Program-made: the position numbers and the translations under genes
In this document: piece after piece, positions 34,778 through 38,855 of the stretch
Numbering within the stretch: the first letter of the stretch is position 1
How the letters are laid out: each line of letters opens with the position of its first letter
Assembly: GCA_013152585.1 (NCBI GenBank)
Contig: JAADGC010000156.1
Span: 1-38,855, forward strand
DNA: 38,855 bases
Source of the DNA: Chloroflexota bacterium
GTDB lineage: Bacteria > Chloroflexota > Anaerolineae > J102
Direction of reading: 5' to 3'
Notes under the pieces: model-generated
The model's database searches: none
What the model was told of the DNA's origin: nothing
What the model saw: the letters and a program-made list of their open reading frames with translations, nothing else

Positions 34778-35629
34778 TTATTTCAGCCCCGAGTGCACGA
34801 AGCTTTGAATAAATTGACGTTGGAAAATAAGGAAGGCGATAAACAAGGGGGCGATCACCAACAAGGTGGCGGCGGTGAGCAGAGACCATTGGGCGCCGAT
34901 CTCGCCCAATTGGGTGAAGCGCACCAGGCCGGCGGTGAGAGGACGGCTTTTGTCGCTGTTCGTCACCACCAGCGGCCACAAAAATTCATTCCAGTGCCAA
35001 CTTACAGACGACAGACCAAACGCAACCAATACGGGCACGGAAGGCGGCAGGTAGATATGGCGCAAGAGTTGCCACCAGGTGGCGCCATCCATAATCCCGG
35101 CATCAACTAAATCCCGCGGTACTTCCAAAAAAGCCTGACGGACCAGAAAAGTGCCGAAGGCGGAGCCAAAGTACGGGATGGCAATAGCCAGTCGGGTATC
35201 AAAGAGCCCGAGTTGGCGGATAGTGGAGAAGTTGGGGGCCAGCAAGGCAGTCGTTGGAATCATCAATTGTAACAAAATAAAGAACAATAGCAATTTTTTG
35301 CCTATGAATTGGTAGTGAGCAAAAGCAAATCCGGCCAGGGTGATGGTGATGAACTGTACCCCAAGGATCATCGATACGATGAGGATGGTGTTGATGTAGT
35401 AAAGTTTGAAGGGAGCCAAAGTGAGGGCGCGGGCGTAGCTCGCCATGGTCAAGGTGCTGCCAAACCAAACGTCGCCTCGTCCCAGCGGTTCGGATTCGGG
35501 GCGTGTGGAGGCAATTACAGCCCAGATGAGGGGAAGCGCCCACGATAGCGCCAGGAGGGCAGTGAAGATGATGGCCAACCAGCGCCGCAAGCGTGCCCAA
35601 AAACCATGACGGGTGATGGTATCAGGCAT
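34778..35629 (-). CDS. ABC transporter permease, MalG/UgpE type
   Basis: A 283-residue inner-membrane permease with about six helices. The EAA loop reads DAGIMDGATWWQLLRHIYLP, which docks to the ATPase; other family signs are PIPYFGSAFGTFLVRQAFLE-like sequence (here IPYFGSAFGTFLVRQAFLEV) and the WNEFLWPLVVTNSD segment. It pairs with the MalF/UgpA-type permease whose gene overlaps it by 8 nt and the lipoprotein encoded before them. There is no ATPase gene in the cluster, so it probably uses a shared MsiK/UgpC-type ATPase encoded elsewhere. The likely cargo is an oligosaccharide or glycerol-phosphate-type solute. Confidence 0.92.
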   Translation of the reverse strand: MPDTITRHGFWARLRRWLAIIFTALLALSWALPLIWAVIASTRPESEPLGRGDVWFGSTLTMASYARALTLAPFKLYYINTILIVSMILGVQFITITLAGFAFAHYQFIGKKLLLFFILLQLMIPTTALLAPNFSTIRQLGLFDTRLAIAIPYFGSAFGTFLVRQAFLEVPRDLVDAGIMDGATWWQLLRHIYLPPSVPVLVAFGLSSVSWHWNEFLWPLVVTNSDKSRPLTAGLVRFTQLGEIGAQWSLLTAATLLVIAPLFIAFLIFQRQFIQSFVHSGLK

Positions 35630-36536
35630 AAGATTCCTCCTTGCGCTCTGAGAGAAGGAAGTTGGTGGCTGTAAAAAGCAGCAGGAAAATGATCAGGATG
35701 AGGGTGAGGGCCGCAGCCCGACCAATATTCTGATTTTCAAAACGCACCTGCCATAAATAATAAAGCAACACGGTGCTGGCGCGGCTGGGGCCGCCGCCGG
35801 TGAGCACGAAGATGTGGTCCACCATCTGAAAGGCCCCAATAAAAGCGATGGTAGAGACGAAGAGAGTGGTGCGACGCAGCAAAGGAAAGGTGATCTGCCA
35901 CAACATCTGCCAACCGCTGGCCCCGTCCAACACGGCGGCCTCGTACACATCGGTGGGCAGGTTTTGCAGTCCGGCGAGATAGAAGATCATGTAGTAGCCA
36001 GCATTTTTCCAGATGGTGACGATCATGATAGCGATCAAGGCCAGGTGAGGATTGCCAGTCCAATTTTGGGGACCGGTATAGCCCAATGCCCGCAAGGCAT
36101 TATTCCACAAACCATAGTTGGGCGTGAAGAAGAACATCCAAATGGTGGCGGCACTGACCATGGGCAGGATAGTGGGCTGGAAAAAAGCCAGTCGGGCCAG
36201 ACCGATGCCCTTGACGGTGCGATTGACCAGCAGGGCAAATAAAAATCCCAGAATAATGCTGATGGGTGCGGTGATCAGAACGTAGACAAGTGTGTTCTTC
36301 ATCACCAACAGGAACCGTTCATCGCCCAAAAGCTGGGCGTAGTTACCCAGACCGATGAAAGTAGGCTGGCGAAATTTGGCGATGTTCATGCGCTGGCGAA
36401 AGAAGCTCTGGTAGAGAGCCAGGAGCGTAGGCCAGGCGGTGAACATGAGCACGAAGATGCCCGTAGGCAGGATCAGGAAATAGGGCAGGATGGGATTGCG
36501 CCGCTTGCGTGGAGCCGAGACGTTGATTGTGCGCAT
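35622..36536 (-). CDS. ABC transporter permease, MalF/UgpA type
   Basis: A 304-residue permease with a basic N-terminus (SAPRKRRNPILPYFLILPTG) and six helices. The EAA loop is EAAVLDGASGWQMLWQITFP; FNAGAYMI-like and MVDHIFVLTGGGPSRASTVL segments are typical of UgpA. The ATG at 36536 gives the natural start and has a G-rich site just upstream; the longer frame would add 18 residues from the intergenic hairpin region. It is separated from the substrate-binding gene by a hairpin (36557-36581) and overlaps the second permease by 8 nt. Confidence 0.93.
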   Translation of the reverse strand: MRTINVSAPRKRRNPILPYFLILPTGIFVLMFTAWPTLLALYQSFFRQRMNIAKFRQPTFIGLGNYAQLLGDERFLLVMKNTLVYVLITAPISIILGFLFALLVNRTVKGIGLARLAFFQPTILPMVSAATIWMFFFTPNYGLWNNALRALGYTGPQNWTGNPHLALIAIMIVTIWKNAGYYMIFYLAGLQNLPTDVYEAAVLDGASGWQMLWQITFPLLRRTTLFVSTIAFIGAFQMVDHIFVLTGGGPSRASTVLLYYLWQVRFENQNIGRAAALTLILIIFLLLFTATNFLLSERKEESYA

Positions 36537-36556
36537 ACAGGTCCCCCCAAAAAAGG

Positions 36557-36581
36557 ACGGCCATGGGGAGTCCATGGCCGT
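36557..36581 (-). terminator. Hairpin followed by T6 between substrate-binding and permease genes
   Basis: A perfect 10-bp stem, ACGGCCATGG paired with CCATGGCCGT, with a 5-nt loop. On the minus strand it is followed by CCTTTTTT, then the permease ribosome site. It looks like a partial terminator or 3-prime stabiliser that keeps the binding protein more abundant than the permeases. Confidence 0.65.
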
Positions 36582-36597
36582 CGCGTGCAAATACAGT

Positions 36598-37974
36598 TTA
36601 CTTGAATGGAGCCAGGGCTTCGTCCGCAGCTTTTTGGGCCGCGGCCATGGCCTCAGCCGGGCTCATCTCGCCATTGTACGCCTTTTGCAGATAATCATGG
36701 AAGATGCTGCGTACTTCGCCGAGATCTTGCAGCGAAAGCTCTTTGCCGGCGTATTGCAGGGTGTCGCGGGTGGCGGCAGCCTGAGGTGTCTGGGCGATGT
36801 AGTCTTTCATGGCAGAGGTGTCGTAGGCGCTTTGGCGGCTGGCGATGTAGCCGGTGTGAATGCTGAAATCAGCAGCGTTCTCCGGCTGGGTGAGAAATTC
36901 ACTAAACTTCCAGGCGGCATCCTGCTGGTCTTGTGGCGCTCCCTTGAAGATGTAGAGATTGCCGCCACCGGGGACCGTGGCATAGGTGCCTTTCTCTTTA
37001 CCGGGCACAGCCATGACGCCCAGCTCAAAATCAACTTGTTTCAGCAGTCCACTGAGACTACCAGAAGAGTGCACGATCATGGCCGTCTGTCCACTGGCGA
37101 GATCACTGGGAGCCTGCCCCCAAACAGCTTGTACGCCCTCGGCCATGGCCTGATACTTATGGGAGAGGTCGATGTAATACTGAACAGCCTCAATGACCTG
37201 GGGATGATCGAAGAAGACCTCGGTGTCGGAATCGCCGACGATGTTTTGACCGGCGCCAATGGCCAGGGGCTGGAAGAGCCAATAGGGCCAGCCCGAAGGC
37301 CATTCAAGACCCCAACGCGTCACGTTATCCCCATCGCGTACGGTCAGCGCCTGGGCGGCATTGGCGAGGGCATCCCAGCTATCAGGTGGTTCCAGGCCGT
37401 TCTCTTTGAAAAGATCGGCATTATAGTACATCACCACGGCGCTGCGCTGGAAGGGTATGCTCCACAGCTTGCCGTCGTAGCGGGAATTATCCAGGAACGC
37501 CGGGAAGAAATCATTGCGGTAGGCGTCCCCATTATCCATTGCGTCGATGTATTTATCCAGGGGCACGATGTAGTCGGCGTTGATCAGATCGTAGAGGTCG
37601 GTGCCCAACATCACCGCCAGGGCGGGCGGCTGTCCGCCACCGTCAATGGTGGTCTGGATGGCGGTGCGCACGTCGCCGTATCCGCCAGAGAACACGGGCT
37701 CGACGGTGATATTGGGGTTTTCTTTCTCGAATGCGCTGATGTAGCCATTGAGGATATCGGCGATGGGGGCGTCGACAGCGACGGGATAGAATACCTGAAT
37801 GGTAACGGGTTCCGCTGTCGGGGGCTCAGTAGGGGCGGGGGCAGCGGTGGGCTGCTCGACTGGCGCCTGCGTGGGCTCAGCGGGCGCGGCAGTTGGCGGC
37901 GCAGCACAGCCTGCGAGAACAAATAGCGCCAGGGACATGATGACAAACAGAATGAGGATGTTGTTGCGTTTCAT
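36598..37974 (-). CDS. ABC transporter substrate-binding lipoprotein, UgpB-like
   Basis: A 458-residue secreted lipoprotein. Lipobox VLAGC places the lipid on Cys23; a Pro/Ala/Thr linker (about residues 24-65) leads to the mature domain. Family signs are YYNADLFKENGLEPPDSWDA, the GLEWPSGWPYWLF and YATVPGGGNLYIF segments, and the C-terminal FKGAPQDQQDAAWKFSEFL. The GGGNLYIF stretch recalls UgpB-type glycerol-3-phosphate or sugar binders; Trp residues near GLEWPSGWPYWLF suggest carbohydrate stacking. The ATG at 37974 opens the signal peptide and has AGGAG upstream. It is the first gene of the importer operon. Confidence 0.93.
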   Translation of the reverse strand: MKRNNILILFVIMSLALFVLAGCAAPPTAAPAEPTQAPVEQPTAAPAPTEPPTAEPVTIQVFYPVAVDAPIADILNGYISAFEKENPNITVEPVFSGGYGDVRTAIQTTIDGGGQPPALAVMLGTDLYDLINADYIVPLDKYIDAMDNGDAYRNDFFPAFLDNSRYDGKLWSIPFQRSAVVMYYNADLFKENGLEPPDSWDALANAAQALTVRDGDNVTRWGLEWPSGWPYWLFQPLAIGAGQNIVGDSDTEVFFDHPQVIEAVQYYIDLSHKYQAMAEGVQAVWGQAPSDLASGQTAMIVHSSGSLSGLLKQVDFELGVMAVPGKEKGTYATVPGGGNLYIFKGAPQDQQDAAWKFSEFLTQPENAADFSIHTGYIASRQSAYDTSAMKDYIAQTPQAAATRDTLQYAGKELSLQDLGEVRSIFHDYLQKAYNGEMSPAEAMAAAQKAADEALAPFK

Positions 37975-38167
37975 TTTCTCTCCTGTGGGAGCGTGATGGA
38001 ACAATAGAACATAAGATAAGTGACCAGTCGAAACAAGTGTATATCGAATTGGCGTCAACTCAAAACTGCTTTGGCGCTGGGGATGCATCCCGCGGTTTTT
38101 TGCAAGATAGCGTCATATCTAGCACTACTCCGTCTGGAACCCTGCCCCGGCTACAATTCCCTTCGCC

Positions 38168-38725
38168 CTACCTTTTCTCGTCCGCTGCATCTCTGCTGAT
38201 ATCGGCTTCGATAAACAGCTCGCCGGCTTCGTGATACCGCTTCACAGGATAAGGCGAGTCCTGCAGCAAGCGCATTACAGGCCGGTTTTGCGCCTGCACG
38301 ATCGCTATCAGCTTCGTGATACCGGCAGTGCGGGCTTGTTGGGCCAGCAACAGCAATAAACTGGCGCCAATCCCCTGTTTTTGCAGATCATCGCGAATAC
38401 TTATTGCCACCTCAGCCGTATCGGCTGTCACTTTGACGTAACGCGCTCCCCCGGCCGGCACATCCGCTTGCCCAGGAAGATCGGTGAAAGCAAGGAGCCC
38501 AAACCCGTGATCCAAAGTAGTTTCCAGTACCTCCTCCGCCCATTTCTGCGTCTGGTCGGCTGACATACCATCGAGTGGCTCATGAAAACGCATATAGCGG
38601 CTGTCGGAGCCAAGATGGTCGAAAATGTCAACCAATACCGGCTCATCGCCCTCGGCCATTGGCCGGATGCGTAAGCGAAGGCCGGTATGCGTTTCGATAG
38701 AGGTGGTCAGGGGTTGGTCGATCAT
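38168..38725 (-). CDS. GNAT-family N-acetyltransferase
   Basis: A 185-residue acetyltransferase. The acetyl-CoA signature is in AEVAISIRDDLQKQGIGASL, preceded by RIRPMAEGDEPVLVDIFDHL and followed by ITKLIAIVQAQNRPVMRLLQ, where the Asn is typical of the family. The N-terminal half has RYMRFHEPLDGMSADQTQKW. It resembles GNAT domains attached to acyl-CoA synthetases in Pat-type protein acetylases, but here stands alone. Start is uncertain: the ATG at 38725 is preceded by GAGA only; ATG at 38755 or a longer frame are possible. The substrate is unknown, and the operon context is none. Confidence 0.85.
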   Translation of the reverse strand: MIDQPLTTSIETHTGLRLRIRPMAEGDEPVLVDIFDHLGSDSRYMRFHEPLDGMSADQTQKWAEEVLETTLDHGFGLLAFTDLPGQADVPAGGARYVKVTADTAEVAISIRDDLQKQGIGASLLLLLAQQARTAGITKLIAIVQAQNRPVMRLLQDSPYPVKRYHEAGELFIEADISRDAADEKR

Positions 38726-38819
38726 AGTTGTCTCACAGATAACGCAATGCGTCATCGACGATAAGATCGTACCATGTTTGGCGGCGGTTGGCAATCTGCG
38801 TTCAGACAGCGGGTGCGTC

Positions 38820-38855
38820 CCAGGAATTTGGGCGTAAGGTTGGAGGTGGCGCTGC
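38820..38855 (+). repeat. Partial copy of the element found at 12590
   Basis: CCAGGAATTTGGGCGTAAGG and the following GGAGGTGGCGCTGC align with 12590-12624 (CCAGGGACTTGGGG, then TAAGGTCGGCGGTGGCGCTG) with about six differences, including one inserted base. The copy is cut by the window edge, so it cannot be seen whether the two hairpins follow. Confidence 0.55.

Noticed and set aside
37975-38167. Promoter for the importer operon (TTGTTT/TATGTT and TTGACG words)
   Set aside because: None of the box pairs combines acceptable sequence with 16-18 bp spacing.

Overview
The window looks like a chromosomal segment of a Chloroflexota bacterium, most likely Anaerolineae or a related class. This rests on inference from content: a moderately GC-rich genome, two F420-type luciferase-like oxidoreductases, a stand-alone SpoVS, Thr-Pro-rich lipoprotein linkers, a GAF-rich NarL-type two-component pair, and many short palindromic intergenic repeats. 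No rRNA, tRNA or CRISPR array was seen. I ran no database search, so the taxonomy is provisional.

Layout. 1-2194 (minus): dnaX-ybaB-recR (recR cut by the window edge). 2312-3297 (plus): an ECF sigma factor and its zinc-binding anti-sigma partner, behind a good promoter that overlaps a CRP/FNR-like palindrome. 3684-6812 (plus): a histidine kinase, response regulator and carboxylesterase whose reading frames overlap. 7121-7447: spoVS. 7444-9316 (minus): an F420-type oxidoreductase and a Nif3-like protein. 9539-11770 (plus): a HTH regulator, a TlpA-type thioredoxin and an Lgt-like membrane protein. 11767-14549 (minus): a protein with a PcrA/UvrD-like C-terminal domain, an SDR and a sortase lipoprotein. 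14984-17102 (plus): a GAF-PAS histidine kinase and a Nudix hydrolase. 17430-18434 (minus): mreB. 18590-25824 (minus): a complete F1Fo ATP synthase operon, atpI-B-E-F-H-A-G-D-C. 26036-32292 (minus): a carbon-metabolism run with 2-oxoacid:ferredoxin oxidoreductase alpha and beta(-gamma), an M20 amidohydrolase, an SDR, an enoyl-CoA hydratase and a degenerate peroxiredoxin-fold protein. 32613-32885 (plus): a small zinc-ribbon protein. 32942-37974 (minus): a sugar/glycerol-phosphate-type ABC importer without its ATPase, followed by a P-loop kinase-like protein and a second F420-type oxidoreductase. 38168-38725 (minus): a GNAT acetyltransferase.

How it fits together. Most of the window is housekeeping (replication/repair, energy conservation, cell shape) interleaved with signalling modules and two catabolic blocks. 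The ATP synthase looks proton-coupled from its c subunit. The Kor/crotonase/SDR/M20 run suggests ferredoxin-linked acyl-CoA or amino-acid breakdown. The ABC importer block suggests uptake of a small solute followed by phosphorylation and F420-dependent redox chemistry; that link is inferred from gene adjacency only.

The least explained material is intergenic: a 120-bp two-hairpin element between 14-bp direct repeats, with a partial copy at the window's right end; tandem 121-bp elements with CTCTCG/CGAGAG ends and a third, inverted copy 12 kb away; and a 139-bp element with perfect 13-bp terminal inverted repeats. I did not find a clear defence system or mobile gene cassette.
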